From contig NZ_BMGY01000006.1 of the NCBI RefSeq assembly GCF_014640435.1, positions 62,001-126,000 on the forward strand: 64,000 nt of DNA, given 5' to 3'. Positions 14,972 through 23,340 of this stretch are shown in pieces; positions within the stretch are counted from its first letter, which is position 1; each line of letters begins with the position of its first letter. A program made the position numbers and the translations under genes. The notes under the pieces are model-generated. The model did not search any database and had not been told where the DNA came from. It saw only the letters and a list, made by a program, of their open reading frames with translations. Origin of the DNA: Hymenobacter frigidus (lineage in GTDB: Bacteria > Bacteroidota > Bacteroidia > Cytophagales > Hymenobacteraceae).

Positions 14972-16143
14972 TGCCGCGTTTTGCCTACCTCACCCGCGCA
15001 GTCTGGCTGCTCTCGCTCATCAGCCTCTTCACGGACCTGGCCAGCGAGATGCTCTACCCGGTCATGCCCCTGTACCTGCAATCTATCGGCTTTTCGGTGT
15101 TTTTCATCGGCCTGCTCGAAGGCGTGGCCGAAGCCGTGGCCGGCCTGAGCAAGGGCTACTTCGGCCAATGGTCGGATAGGTTGGGCCGGCGAGTGCCCTT
15201 CGTGCAGTGGGGCTACGGCCTGAGCGCGCTGTCCAAGCCCATGCTGGCCGTGCTGGCCACGCCCGCGTGGGTCTTGCTGGCCCGCACCGTCGACCGGTTG
15301 GGCAAGGGCCTGCGCACCGGGGCCCGCGACGCCTTGTTGTCTGACGAAGCCACCCCCGCCACCAAGGGCAAAGTTTTCGGCTTCCACCGCTCCATGGACA
15401 CCTTGGGCGCGGTGTTCGGCCCGCTGGCCGCCCTGCTCTGGCTGGCCGCCCGCCCCGGCCAGTTCCGCCCGCTGTTCCTGCTGGCCTTCGTGCCGGGCGT
15501 GCTGGCCGTGGGCATCACGTTCTGGCTTCGGGAGCGCCCGGTCGTGCCTTCTCCGCGCCCAGTGCTACCCTTTTGGGCCTCGTTCGGCTACTGGCGCGTG
15601 GCCCCGCCGGCCTACCGCCGGGTGGCAGGTGCGCTGCTGGTGTTTGCCCTTTTCAACAGCTCCGATGCGTTCTTGCTGCTACTGGCCCGCCAGCGCGGCC
15701 TGTCCGATGCGTCCGTTATCGGCCTCTACATTCTCTACAACGCCGTGTACGTGCTGGCCGCCTGGCCCGCCGGCCACCTCGCCGACCGCCTAGGCCCGCG
15801 CCGCTTGCTCGTGGGCGGCCTGCTGGCCTTCGCCGCCGTGTACGGCGGCGTGGCCCTGGCCCACGGCTGGCCCGCCTTCGCGGCCCTATTCGCACTCTAC
15901 GGCCTCTATGCCGCCAGCACCGAGGGCGTGGCCAAGGCCTGGCTCAGCAACCTCGCCGACCGAGCCGACACCGGCGCCGCGCTCGGCACGTTCGGCGGCC
16001 TCAGCAGCCTGGCCGCCCTGCTGGCCAGCATGGGCGCCGGCGCGCTCTGGCAATGGGCCGGCCCCGCCTGGACGTTCGGGGTCGCCGCCGTCGTGGCACT
16101 CGGCGTGGCGCTATATTTTCTTCGCTTCGCGCCCAAGTCCTGA
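14971..16143 (+). CDS. MFS transporter coupled to TonB receptor
   Basis: 390 residues, about 12 membrane helices. The first loop carries an MFS signature form (YFGQWSDRLGRRVPF after helix 2). It begins SLISLFTDLASEMLYPVMPL, seen in a broad MFS_1 subgroup. A TTG one codon earlier is possible, but the ATG at 14971 gives the one-base overlap with the receptor stop. It would move a solute across the inner membrane, either importing what the receptor brings in or exporting a chelator. The direction and substrate cannot be read from sequence. Confidence 0.9.
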   Translation: MPRFAYLTRAVWLLSLISLFTDLASEMLYPVMPLYLQSIGFSVFFIGLLEGVAEAVAGLSKGYFGQWSDRLGRRVPFVQWGYGLSALSKPMLAVLATPAWVLLARTVDRLGKGLRTGARDALLSDEATPATKGKVFGFHRSMDTLGAVFGPLAALLWLAARPGQFRPLFLLAFVPGVLAVGITFWLRERPVVPSPRPVLPFWASFGYWRVAPPAYRRVAGALLVFALFNSSDAFLLLLARQRGLSDASVIGLYILYNAVYVLAAWPAGHLADRLGPRRLLVGGLLAFAAVYGGVALAHGWPAFAALFALYGLYAASTEGVAKAWLSNLADRADTGAALGTFGGLSSLAALLASMGAGALWQWAGPAWTFGVAAVVALGVALYFLRFAPKS

Positions 16144-16370
16144 GCTGTTTATGCTTTCCCAAGCCGTCATGCATTGTCACTTCCTCCCAACGTCAGTTTC
16201 GGCCTAGGGCATCGGCTCCGTCAGTGTCCCGTCCGGCTGCGTCGGGGCGGTCAGCCCGCCGCTCAAATTGAATGGTCACGATGAGAAAAGATTGGGGGCA
16301 AGTAGGGGCGTGACTGGGGGCGTAAACTTAGTAGTATGTCGGTTTACAAAGGGTAGTGCATCAAACGCAA

Positions 16371-16420
16371 GAACCCCCGAAAAGTGCCCATACTACGTAG
16401 TAGGCGACTATTCGGGGGTT
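16371..16420 (-). terminator. Terminator of tRNA-Leu transcript
   Basis: AACCCCCGAA (16371-16380) pairs with TTCGGGGGTT (16411-16420), and the loop contains a further palindrome ACTACGTAGT. On the minus strand it begins 18 bases after the tRNA 3' end. I see no gene in 16144-16370. Confidence 0.7.
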
Positions 16421-16437
16421 CCCGTAGCTAGTAAATG

Positions 16438-16519
16438 TACCCGGAGCCGGAGTCGAACCGGCACATCTTGCGATATTGGTGTTTGAGACCAACGCGTCTA
16501 CCGGTTCCGCCATCCGGGC
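16438..16519 (-). tRNA. tRNA-Leu (anticodon CAA)
   Basis: On the minus strand the gene begins GCCCGGATGGCGGAACCGGT and ends TCCGGGTA. The acceptor stem pairs 7 bp with one G-U at the end. The anticodon stem TTGGT/ACCAA encloses the loop CTCAAAC, giving anticodon CAA (reads UUG). The T arm GCCGG-TTCGACT-CCGGC is intact and there is a long variable arm as in class II tRNAs. CCA is not encoded. Confidence 0.95.
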
Positions 16520-16556
16520 AGGATGAGCTTGTTAGAACAATTCCGCTCTGCCGGTA

Positions 16557-17093
16557 TCAGGAGCGGGTTGCAAAGGTAGCCACTTGCTGCTGAATGCGCA
16601 ACAGATACCGCTTTTTTAGGTAGTAGGTGCGGATTTGCTGCAGGGCGGCGGGGCGGTGGTCGCCGGGTAATTGCTCATACCCAGCGAGTACGGGATGAAT
16701 GCCGGCATCCAGCGTGTCGGCCAAAGCTTGGGCTTCGGTGGCTATTTGGGCTTGGGCGGTGGCATCGGGCGCGCTTTCCAGGTCCATGAGCTGCTCGTTG
16801 AGGTCCATCATATCCATCAGGAAATCGGACGGGAGCTGTTCCTGCTTGCCTTCTTCCAGCAGGCCGTGCTGGCGCAGCAGGTAAGCCATGCGCTGGTCCG
16901 GGTCGGCGAGGGTACGGTAAGCGTCGGTATTGAGGGTAGCCTGGCGCAGCATGTCGGCCTGGTTCTCGGGCGAAGACGTGGCGTGAAAATCGGGATGGGT
17001 TTCGCGGCTCTTGGCGTAGTAGAGGCGCTTGAGGGCCGCCTCATCGGGCAAAAAGGATTCGGCCAAGCCGTAGAAGGCAAAATAATCAATCAC
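16557..17093 (-). CDS. hscB: Fe-S cluster co-chaperone HscB
   Basis: 178 residues. N-terminal J domain with the HPD motif at 33-35 (ETHPDFH), preceded by the ALKRLYYAKSR helix. The C-terminal HSCB helical domain (~90-170) begins SDFLMDMMDLNEQLMDLESA and ends RTYYLKKRYLLRIQQQV. In known systems HscB brings the scaffold IscU to the Hsp70 HscA for cluster transfer. No HscA or IscU gene is nearby. The start is GTG at 17093, which lies within the left arm of the inverted repeat 17089-17278, so the native start may have been altered by that repeat. Confidence 0.9.
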   Translation of the reverse strand: MIDYFAFYGLAESFLPDEAALKRLYYAKSRETHPDFHATSSPENQADMLRQATLNTDAYRTLADPDQRMAYLLRQHGLLEEGKQEQLPSDFLMDMMDLNEQLMDLESAPDATAQAQIATEAQALADTLDAGIHPVLAGYEQLPGDHRPAALQQIRTYYLKKRYLLRIQQQVATFATRS

Positions 17094-17278
17094 TGATTTT
17101 GCTGATTAACCGTGATTTCGCTGATTTCGCTGGCCAGACTCGGCAAAGGGAAATCAGAAAAACAGAATGGTGAGAAAACAGAGGATTTAGAAGTAGAAGC
17201 TTTGAAAGGCGGAGATGTTGGAAAAAAATGGACAAGTGCAATCAGTGCAATCACGGTTAATCAGCGGCAATCAGTGAT
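17089..17278. repeat. Inverted repeat, GATTAACCGTGATT family
   Basis: 17089-17118 pairs with 17249-17278 with 3 mismatches in 30; the spacer is about 130 bp with further weak pairing next to the arms. The left arm contains the hscB GTG start and the right arm contains the last codons and stop of the 17257-17547 gene. Confidence 0.85.
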
Positions 17279-17547
17279 GAGAAGGCCACCGGTGGAGCCG
17301 CAAACAGCCGCTTGGTAGCCGGCCATACTTCGCCGAATAATGCGGATTGGCGGTAGGTATCCAAGGCCCCGGCATCGTCCCAATGGCTGTGCGTGCAGTA
17401 GATGGCCGGGTTGGCCGCATCCTGCCAAAGCTCCAAGTGCCGACAGCCGGGCTGCTCACGAATCCGGTCCTTGCTTTCGCGAAAAAGCGCAAGAAACGCA
17501 GGCACCTGTCCCGGCTCAAAGGTCATGCGTACGATGCGAATAAGCAT
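17257..17547 (-). CDS. Antibiotic-biosynthesis-monooxygenase-like (ABM) protein
   Basis: 96 residues, a single ABM dimeric alpha/beta barrel domain: MLIRIVRMTFEPGQVPAFLA, PGCRHLELWQDAANPAIYCT and HSHWDDAGALDTYRQS. Such small proteins include quinol monooxygenases and proteins of unknown activity. The N- and C-terminal halves have the expected length. The final residues (SSLIAAD) and stop are encoded within the right arm of the 17089-17278 inverted repeat, which suggests the element's insertion supplied a new end. It is followed by hscB on the same strand. Confidence 0.85.
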   Translation of the reverse strand: MLIRIVRMTFEPGQVPAFLALFRESKDRIREQPGCRHLELWQDAANPAIYCTHSHWDDAGALDTYRQSALFGEVWPATKRLFAAPPVAFSSLIAAD

Positions 17548-17681
17548 TGAAATGAATGGGTTATCTATTTTTTGGATGAAAGTAGTACTACAAATAATTA
17601 TAATAACACCAACTATCGCCCATGCTGGTCGTAAATGTCAGCCAAACGCTCTCTTCAATCTCCACCTTAGCCCATTTTTTC

Positions 17682-18863
17682 ATGAAACAATTAGTTTCTC
17701 GCGTCACCGCGGCGGCATGGCTCGCCGCTCCGGCCCTGGCAGGCAGCCTGTTCCTCAGCAGCTGCAACAGCCAGCCCACCGCTACCGAAGCCAATAAAAC
17801 CGCCACGGTGGTTTCGGAAGATATCAATGCCGCTTCCGACAGCGCCGCCGTGGTTGCCGACGCTACCGGAGGTGGAATGGGGATGGCCAAGCCCACCGGG
17901 GCCAAGCCCGCCTGGGGTCCCAATCTCAAGCCCGAGATGCAGGCCGTGATAGAACAGCTTATGAGCTTTAAAAATAAGCCCCTGCCTGAACTCACCGCCG
18001 CTCAGGCCCGCAAGCAGCCCAGCCCCGCCGACGCTGCTATGAAGCAAATGCGCGCCAGCAACATTCCCACGCCGCCCCTGAACTGCGACACCGTGACCAA
18101 AGCCCTCATGCCCGGCGTGAAGGCCCGTTTCTACACGCCGAAGGGCGGCACTGCACCATATCCGGTGATTGTATATTACCACGGCGGCGGCTGGGTTATT
18201 GCCACCAACGACACCTACGCCGCTTCGGCCCAGGCGCTGTGCGAGCAAACCGGCTCAATGGTGGTGTCGGTGGAGTACCGCAAAGGTCCGGAGAGCAAGT
18301 TTCCGACGGCCCATGACGACGCTTTCGCAGCGTATCAGTACGTGCTTAAGAATGCTGCCAGCATGAAAGGCGACCCCAACAAGGTAGCTGTAGTAGGTGA
18401 AAGCGCGGGTGGTAACCTGGCTTGCAGTGTGAGCATGATGGCCCGCGACAAGAAAGTGGCGATGCCCAAATACCAGGTGCTGATTTACCCGATTGCCGGC
18501 TACGACATGAACACCCCGTCGTACCTGGCTAATACCGAAAGCGCACCGTTGAATAAGGGCGCGATGGCCTGGTTCTTCAAAAATTACCTGCGCACCCCGG
18601 CCGATGGCAAAGACCCGCGCATTAACCTTGTGGCTGCCAACCTGAAAGGCTTGCCCGCCACCACCGTCATCGGGGCTGAATACGACCCGCTGACCAGCGA
18701 AGGCAAAACGCTGGCTGATAAGCTAACCGCCGCCGGCGTAAAAGTGAACTACAAGCTTTACGGAGGTGCCACGCACGAATTCTTCGGCATGGCGGCCGTT
18801 GTGCCCCAGGCTAAAGAAGCGCAAGGGGTGGTCATGAGCGACTTGAAAGGCGCGCTGAAATAA
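17682..18863 (+). CDS. HSL-type alpha/beta-hydrolase lipoprotein
   Basis: 393 residues from the ATG at 17682. Lipobox LFLSSC (Cys28), then a ~100-residue polar/Ala region, then an alpha/beta hydrolase fold-3 domain. HGGGW (167-171) forms the oxyanion hole of the hormone-sensitive-lipase family, S241 in GESAGG is the nucleophile, D335 (AEYDPLTSEG) and H365 (GATHEFFGM) complete the triad. It should be an esterase or carboxylesterase anchored in the envelope. It stands alone, with a palindrome after it and a divergent gene before it. Substrate unknown. Confidence 0.9.
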   Translation: MKQLVSRVTAAAWLAAPALAGSLFLSSCNSQPTATEANKTATVVSEDINAASDSAAVVADATGGGMGMAKPTGAKPAWGPNLKPEMQAVIEQLMSFKNKPLPELTAAQARKQPSPADAAMKQMRASNIPTPPLNCDTVTKALMPGVKARFYTPKGGTAPYPVIVYYHGGGWVIATNDTYAASAQALCEQTGSMVVSVEYRKGPESKFPTAHDDAFAAYQYVLKNAASMKGDPNKVAVVGESAGGNLACSVSMMARDKKVAMPKYQVLIYPIAGYDMNTPSYLANTESAPLNKGAMAWFFKNYLRTPADGKDPRINLVAANLKGLPATTVIGAEYDPLTSEGKTLADKLTAAGVKVNYKLYGGATHEFFGMAAVVPQAKEAQGVVMSDLKGALK

Positions 18864-18890
18864 GTCGAAACAGGCGGCTTCGATAACTCA

Positions 18891-18992
18891 GAACGTCATG
18901 CTGAGCGGAGTCGAAGCATCTCGCTGGCATTGTCCTCACGATTGAGGTACTGCTGCACGCGAGATGCTTCGACTGCGCTCGGCATGACGTTC
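18891..18992. repeat. Dispersed palindrome, family 2
   Basis: Arms GAACGTCATGCTGAGCGGAG… / …GCTCGGCATGACGTTC pair over about 34 bp. The loop end TACTGCTGCACGC is shared with the 58576-58706 copy. It lies between convergent genes. Confidence 0.9.
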
Positions 18993-19021
18993 TTTTTTTG
19001 TGCTGAGCGACTGGTAGTATG

Positions 19022-19792
19022 CTACTCCGTTGGAAACCGCACGTCCACCTGCGAGTCGAAGTGCAGGCCCAACAGTTCCGAGGCATTGCCTTGGCAAATA
19101 CCCAGGCACAGGCAGTCCTGGCTGTTGAAAACGACTACCGCCTCACCGGGCGGCACGGCCGAAAAGTGCGGATGCAGCTCACGCACCACGTCGCGGCCAA
19201 AGTGCACGGCCAAGGGCCGGCCGTGGCCCACGGCTTCTATTGCGGTGCGCGAAATATTGGTAATCAGGTTGCCGTAGTGGTCCACGTAGGCGACGTGCCC
19301 GGTGATGCGGTGGTCCTGCAGGCGCAGCTGCCGGTTGTTGAGCTGGTGCATGGTGTTCACCACCGGGCCGAGGCTGGTGAGCGGCTCGCCCTGGGCCAGG
19401 GCTACGGCGGCTGGCAGCAGCACATCGCGGGTGGGGGAGGCCGAGCTGGCGGCCGGCAGCGCCACCAGTTGCTCGGGCATGCCGTTGGCCAGCAGGGCGA
19501 GAATGCCGTTGTCGCCGGTCAGAAAATAATGGCCCTCGAACAAAGCCGCCAGCCAGCCCGGCTCGGGGCCCGCGCCGTGGTCGTTGACGCCGATGACGTG
19601 GACTGTGCCCGCCGGAAAATCCTGAAATACGGCTCTGAGAACGTGAACGGCATGCGGAATGTTGAAGGGTTCGATGCCGTGGCTGATGTCGACCACCGGA
19701 ATTGCCGGGGCCAGGTGCAGCAGCCGCGCTTTCAACGCCGCAACGTAGTGGTCGCGGTAGCCAAAATCTGTCAGCAGCGTAATCAATCCCAT
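19022..19792 (-). CDS. SAM hydroxide adenosyltransferase (DUF62 family)
   Basis: 256 residues from the ATG at 19792; a longer frame would overlap phoH. The N-terminus MGLITLLTDFGYRDHYVAAL with LTDFG and the following VVDISHG are signatures of the DUF62/SAM hydroxide adenosyltransferase family, which splits S-adenosylmethionine to adenosine and methionine using water. The C-terminal barrel contains HVAYVDHYGNLITNIS. Full family length. It is divergent from phoH with about 120 bp between starts. Its metabolic purpose in bacteria is not settled. Confidence 0.88.
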   Translation of the reverse strand: MGLITLLTDFGYRDHYVAALKARLLHLAPAIPVVDISHGIEPFNIPHAVHVLRAVFQDFPAGTVHVIGVNDHGAGPEPGWLAALFEGHYFLTGDNGILALLANGMPEQLVALPAASSASPTRDVLLPAAVALAQGEPLTSLGPVVNTMHQLNNRQLRLQDHRITGHVAYVDHYGNLITNISRTAIEAVGHGRPLAVHFGRDVVRELHPHFSAVPPGEAVVVFNSQDCLCLGICQGNASELLGLHFDSQVDVRFPTE

Positions 19793-19913
19793 GCCTGCGT
19801 TCCGTAGTTTTTCGTAGTATTGTTCCGTCGCTCGAACCGAAGCAAAAGTAGCCGGTTTGTGATGAAAACGGGCCGTTTGTTGTCTCTCTTTATCTTTCCC
19901 CCTCTCTTCCAAC

Positions 19914-21002
19914 TTGGTCGAAAAAATCATCACCCTCGAAAACATGTCTTTGGTCGATTTCCTCGGCCCTGACAATCAGAATATCCGCCAGCTGGCCGCC
20001 GCTTTTCCGGGGTCTAAAATCATTAGCCGCGGCAACGAAATCAAAATCCAGGGCCAGACGGAAGTCATCGCCCGCATCAACGACCTGCTTTCCTCGCTTA
20101 TTGAGCACTACCACCAATACGGTCAGATTACCGAGAAAACCGTGAACCAGTACCTTTCTGCGACTTCTGAGGAGGCTGAAGGCCGGGTGCTGGCCGCCTC
20201 GCCCGACGTTATTCTGTTCGGGGCCAAGGGCGGCGTTATCAAAGCCAAGACCCCCAACCAGCAGAAATTGGTGGACACCGTGATGGCTCACGACCTGACT
20301 TTTGCTCTGGGACCGGCGGGTACCGGCAAAACGTATATCTCGGTGGCGCTGGCCGTGCGCGCCCTCAAAAATAAGGAAGTCAAAAAAATCATCATCTCGC
20401 GCCCCGTGGTAGAGGCCGGCGAAAGCCTGGGTTTCCTGCCCGGCGACATGAAGGACAAGGTGGACCCTTACCTGCGCCCGATTTACGACGCCTTGGAAGA
20501 CATGATTCCGGCCGAGAAGCTGAAGTTTTACCAGGAAAATAAAATCATCGAAATAGCCCCGCTGGCTTACATGCGCGGCCGGACGCTGAACAACGCCTTC
20601 GTGCTGCTCGACGAAGCCCAGAACACCACGCCGAGCCAGATTAAGATGTTTCTGACCCGCATGGGTCCCACCGCCAAGGTGATGGTGAACGGTGACCGCA
20701 GCCAGATTGACTTACCCACGCGTCAGAAATCGGGCCTGATGCAGGCCATGGACATCCTGAAGAACGTGCAGGGCATTGGCTACGTCGAGATGACTTCCGA
20801 AGACGTGGTGCGCCACCGCTTAGTGAAGGAAATCGTGGAAGCCTACGACCAGTTCGATAACGAAGAAATGTCGCGCCAGGCCCAGGCCAATGGCGTCCCG
20901 CGCCGTGATGAGCGGCATGAGCGCCGCCTGCGCGAGCAACAGGAAACCGGCCTGCCCAACCCCGAAATGGAGTTGCCGGTAAACCACGAGCAGCCTCTGT
21001 AA
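19914..21002 (+). CDS. phoH: PhoH-family ATPase
   Basis: 362 residues from TTG at 19914; this start keeps the N-terminus MVEKIITLENMSLVDFLG that PhoH proteins of this phylum usually show, whereas ATG at 19944 would trim ten residues. A KH-like segment (~20-75) precedes the PhoH ATPase: Walker A GPAGTGKT (133-140), RPVVEAGESLGFLPGD, and Walker B FVLLDEAQN. The C-terminal ~40 residues are charged and Arg-rich. PhoH proteins are cytosolic and are linked to RNA metabolism. The gene ends just before the 21032-21120 palindrome. Confidence 0.92.
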   Translation: MVEKIITLENMSLVDFLGPDNQNIRQLAAAFPGSKIISRGNEIKIQGQTEVIARINDLLSSLIEHYHQYGQITEKTVNQYLSATSEEAEGRVLAASPDVILFGAKGGVIKAKTPNQQKLVDTVMAHDLTFALGPAGTGKTYISVALAVRALKNKEVKKIIISRPVVEAGESLGFLPGDMKDKVDPYLRPIYDALEDMIPAEKLKFYQENKIIEIAPLAYMRGRTLNNAFVLLDEAQNTTPSQIKMFLTRMGPTAKVMVNGDRSQIDLPTRQKSGLMQAMDILKNVQGIGYVEMTSEDVVRHRLVKEIVEAYDQFDNEEMSRQAQANGVPRRDERHERRLREQQETGLPNPEMELPVNHEQPL

Positions 21003-21031
21003 TTATTCAATCGTTGTCATCTATTAATCGA

Positions 21032-21120
21032 TTGTCATCCTGAGCGCAGCGAAGGACCTTATCAAGTCAGAACAAGCCGTTCGAACGCAGTAAGGTCCTT
21101 CGTTGCGCTCAGGATGACAA
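21032..21120. repeat. Dispersed palindrome, family 3
   Basis: 21032-21061 and 21091-21120 are arms of 30 bases (TTGTCATCCTGAGCGCAGCG… / …GCGCTCAGGATGACAA), pairing with few mismatches. It is a short form of the 8598-8790 element and lies between phoH and the GNAT gene. Confidence 0.85.
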
Positions 21121-21147
21121 CTTTTTGCCCAGCCTTAGCCCCGACCT

Positions 21148-21582
21148 ATGTCTGCCACCGCCCACCGCGTCACTGACCTGCGTGACCTCGACGCTGCTTT
21201 TACTATCCGCGAAAAAGTTTTCCAACAGGAGCAAGGCGTGCCCGCAACCAAAGAGCACGACGAGCACGACCGCCGCGACGCTCGCCACTACCTGGCCCGC
21301 CTTGGCGATAGCACCCCCGCCGGAGCCGCCCGCTGGCGCGAAACTGAAAATGGGGTGAAGCTGGAGCGCTTCGCCGTGCTGGCCAATTTCCGCAACCAGG
21401 AAGTTGGGGCCGCGCTGCTGCACGCTGTGTTGGTCGATGTGCGGGCCGAATTGCCCGATGCCGACGTGTACCTAAACGCCCAGATTCGAGCCGTGCCGTT
21501 CTACGAGCGCCACGGATTCCGTAAGGAAGGGGAGATGTTTGAGGAAGCTAATATTCAGCATTACAAAATGGTGCTGGGATAG
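21148..21582 (+). CDS. GNAT-family N-acetyltransferase
   Basis: 144 residues. The GNAT fold is shown by the N-terminal IREKVFQQEQGVP (YjcF/ElaA-like start), the strand LERFAVLANFRNQEVGAALL carrying the acetyl-CoA loop (RNQEVGAA), and the C-terminal LNAQIRAVPFYERHGFRKEG. It should transfer an acetyl group from acetyl-CoA to a small-molecule amine; the acceptor is unknown. A strong terminator follows 47 bp after the stop. Confidence 0.9.
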   Translation: MSATAHRVTDLRDLDAAFTIREKVFQQEQGVPATKEHDEHDRRDARHYLARLGDSTPAGAARWRETENGVKLERFAVLANFRNQEVGAALLHAVLVDVRAELPDADVYLNAQIRAVPFYERHGFRKEGEMFEEANIQHYKMVLG

Positions 21583-21622
21583 CATAAAAAGGAAAACATT
21601 GTCTGGGTTTTCAATCAACCTT

Positions 21623-21781
21623 TTAAATCAAAAAACCCTCATGTTGATAGCATGAGGGTTTTTTGATGATAATCGGCCTGTTTATAGCGTGGCCAGAATG
21701 GCTGTTCGCCGCGGAGGCGCTGGCCGCTCCCAGCGAAGCCCAGAATACTGTCAAAGCGAGGAAAGAGCGGAAGTAGGTCAT
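21623..21781 (-). CDS. Possible 52-residue secreted peptide or truncated gene
   Basis: ATG at 21781 starts MTYFRSFLALTVFWASLGAA followed by SASA-ANSHSGHA, a convincing signal peptide with a cleavage site near residue 24. The frame then runs through the terminator hairpin and stops at 21623. The mature part would be under 30 residues. Either a short exported peptide or the surviving 5' end of a deleted gene. I see nothing else in 21782-22031. Confidence 0.3.
   Translation of the reverse strand: MTYFRSFLALTVFWASLGAASASAANSHSGHAINRPIIIKKPSCYQHEGFLI
21630..21664. terminator. Bidirectional Rho-independent terminator
   Basis: AAAAAACCCTCATG (21630-21643) pairs perfectly with CATGAGGGTTTTTT (21651-21664) around TTGATAG. 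It has an A run before and a T run after the stem. It ends the GNAT gene. Confidence 0.9.
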
Positions 21782-22031
21782 CGTGCTAATGGCTTAAAAT
21801 GGAATCCTCACCAGCTACCACACCAAGCGCACGGGCCGCCATGGTAGCTTGAAAGGAATGGCCCAACTTGGGCTGAAAAAGGGGCCGCCGGACGATTCAC
21901 GCCGCTCGCGGCGGGCGTTACCCTTACCCCAGTAGGGGCATTTCATGGGGTTGGGGCTGAGTGAAAAATAACGGGGCAAAGGTGCCGGTCTGCCCGGCCA
22001 CCGCGCAAAGGCCAAAAGTTTCTTTTATTTG

Positions 22032-23300
22032 ATGGCCCAACCCCATTCTGCCTTCATGCCCGTCCTAACTGCACCCCTCCACACGGCCCTGCGCGAGGCC
22101 GTGGCTACCCGCTTCGGCCAGCCCTTGCGCTACCCCAGCCACTGCGATGCCCTCGAAGCCGAGCTGCTGAAAACCGCCGTCACCGGTGGCCGCCGCTTGA
22201 GCCCCAGCACCCTGCGCCGCTTTTTCGGGCTGGTTGAGAAAGACGGGGGCTACCACCTTCACACCCTCGATACCCTGGCCCGCTACGCTGGCCATGCCAC
22301 TTTTGAGGCGTTCGGCCAGGCCGTGGCGGGCCTGATAACTGCCGAAACGGTGGTTGCCTGCCCCACCGATATTCCCGAGCTACTGGCCATGGAGCGGCTG
22401 GCCTATCCGGAACGCCTGTTGCTGGGGTACTTTCTGGGGCGTGTGACGCGGCCGTTGGCCCCCGACGGGCCGGCCGCTCCATTGGCCCTGCGCCTGGCAG
22501 CCCACCCGGCCGGGCAGGAGTTTTTCGTGGAATCGTTCGTCGACCTGGCCCACCTCACCGGAGCTTATGGCGAAGTAGTGACCGAATACCTCCGCCACAA
22601 AGCCACCGACGAGGCCCAGCTGTTCGGGCACGGCACCCTGTTTTTGGGCGAGTTTTTGGCCGGGGACGCGCCCGCCTGGCGAAATCGTTTGCGGCAACTG
22701 TTGGCTCTGCCGGTGCCGGCGGCCGTCCATGCCTTTCCGCGTGGCCGGCGGGCATTCGCCGAAATTGTGGCGGCCTGGCACGATGCCCCAGCGGCTCCGT
22801 TGCCGGCCGCCCTGCTGGCCCGCCTGCGGCGGGAAGCCGTTGCCGTGCCCCGAGCGGTTTCGCCCGTGCCGTCTCTGCCGGCTTTCTACAACTTATTTCC
22901 GGCCGGGTTTCATTTCTTCGTGGCCGAGGCACTGTTTCTAACCAGCCAGTTTTCGGATTTGCTCGAATGGCTCGAATTCACCGAAGCAGAATTCCCGGAA
23001 CTGTCCAAATTGGACCACAACGTTTATAATGAGCTGCTGCGGGGGTTCCACACCGTGGCGCTGCTTCGTACCGGCCATGCTCCGGTTAGTTATCCGAACA
23101 GCAGCTTGCTTTTTCATTTGGAAACACACGGCTGGCTGCTCGATTATTATCAGGTACACATGAGGCTGGTTGAGTTGCACGTTGCCGCCGTGGGTGGAGC
23201 CACCGCGTCTGAGGTGGAGCAGCTCCGAAGCCAGATAGTAGTATTCGCATCGCGCTACCGGATGCCGTTTTTTGGGCGACTGGCCGGGGCCATTATGTAA
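22032..23300 (+). CDS. Hypothetical protein with HTH-like N-terminus
   Basis: 422 residues, no signal peptide, no membrane helix. The N-terminal ~95 residues contain LSPSTLRRFFGLVEKDGGYH and LHTLDTLARYAGHATFEAFG, a helix-turn-helix-like arrangement seen in a Bacteroidetes-specific group of uncharacterised proteins. The remaining ~320 residues are Leu/Ala-rich helices (TPR-like in character, no clear repeat). Start: ATG at 22032, with a TTG directly before it. A DNA-binding or sensing role is a guess from the N-terminus. It stands alone, convergent with the next gene. Confidence 0.7.
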   Translation: MAQPHSAFMPVLTAPLHTALREAVATRFGQPLRYPSHCDALEAELLKTAVTGGRRLSPSTLRRFFGLVEKDGGYHLHTLDTLARYAGHATFEAFGQAVAGLITAETVVACPTDIPELLAMERLAYPERLLLGYFLGRVTRPLAPDGPAAPLALRLAAHPAGQEFFVESFVDLAHLTGAYGEVVTEYLRHKATDEAQLFGHGTLFLGEFLAGDAPAWRNRLRQLLALPVPAAVHAFPRGRRAFAEIVAAWHDAPAAPLPAALLARLRREAVAVPRAVSPVPSLPAFYNLFPAGFHFFVAEALFLTSQFSDLLEWLEFTEAEFPELSKLDHNVYNELLRGFHTVALLRTGHAPVSYPNSSLLFHLETHGWLLDYYQVHMRLVELHVAAVGGATASEVEQLRSQIVVFASRYRMPFFGRLAGAIM

Positions 23301-23340
23301 GCTGCGAGGCTGGGTTGGGGCTTCGCGCTAATACCCGCAG

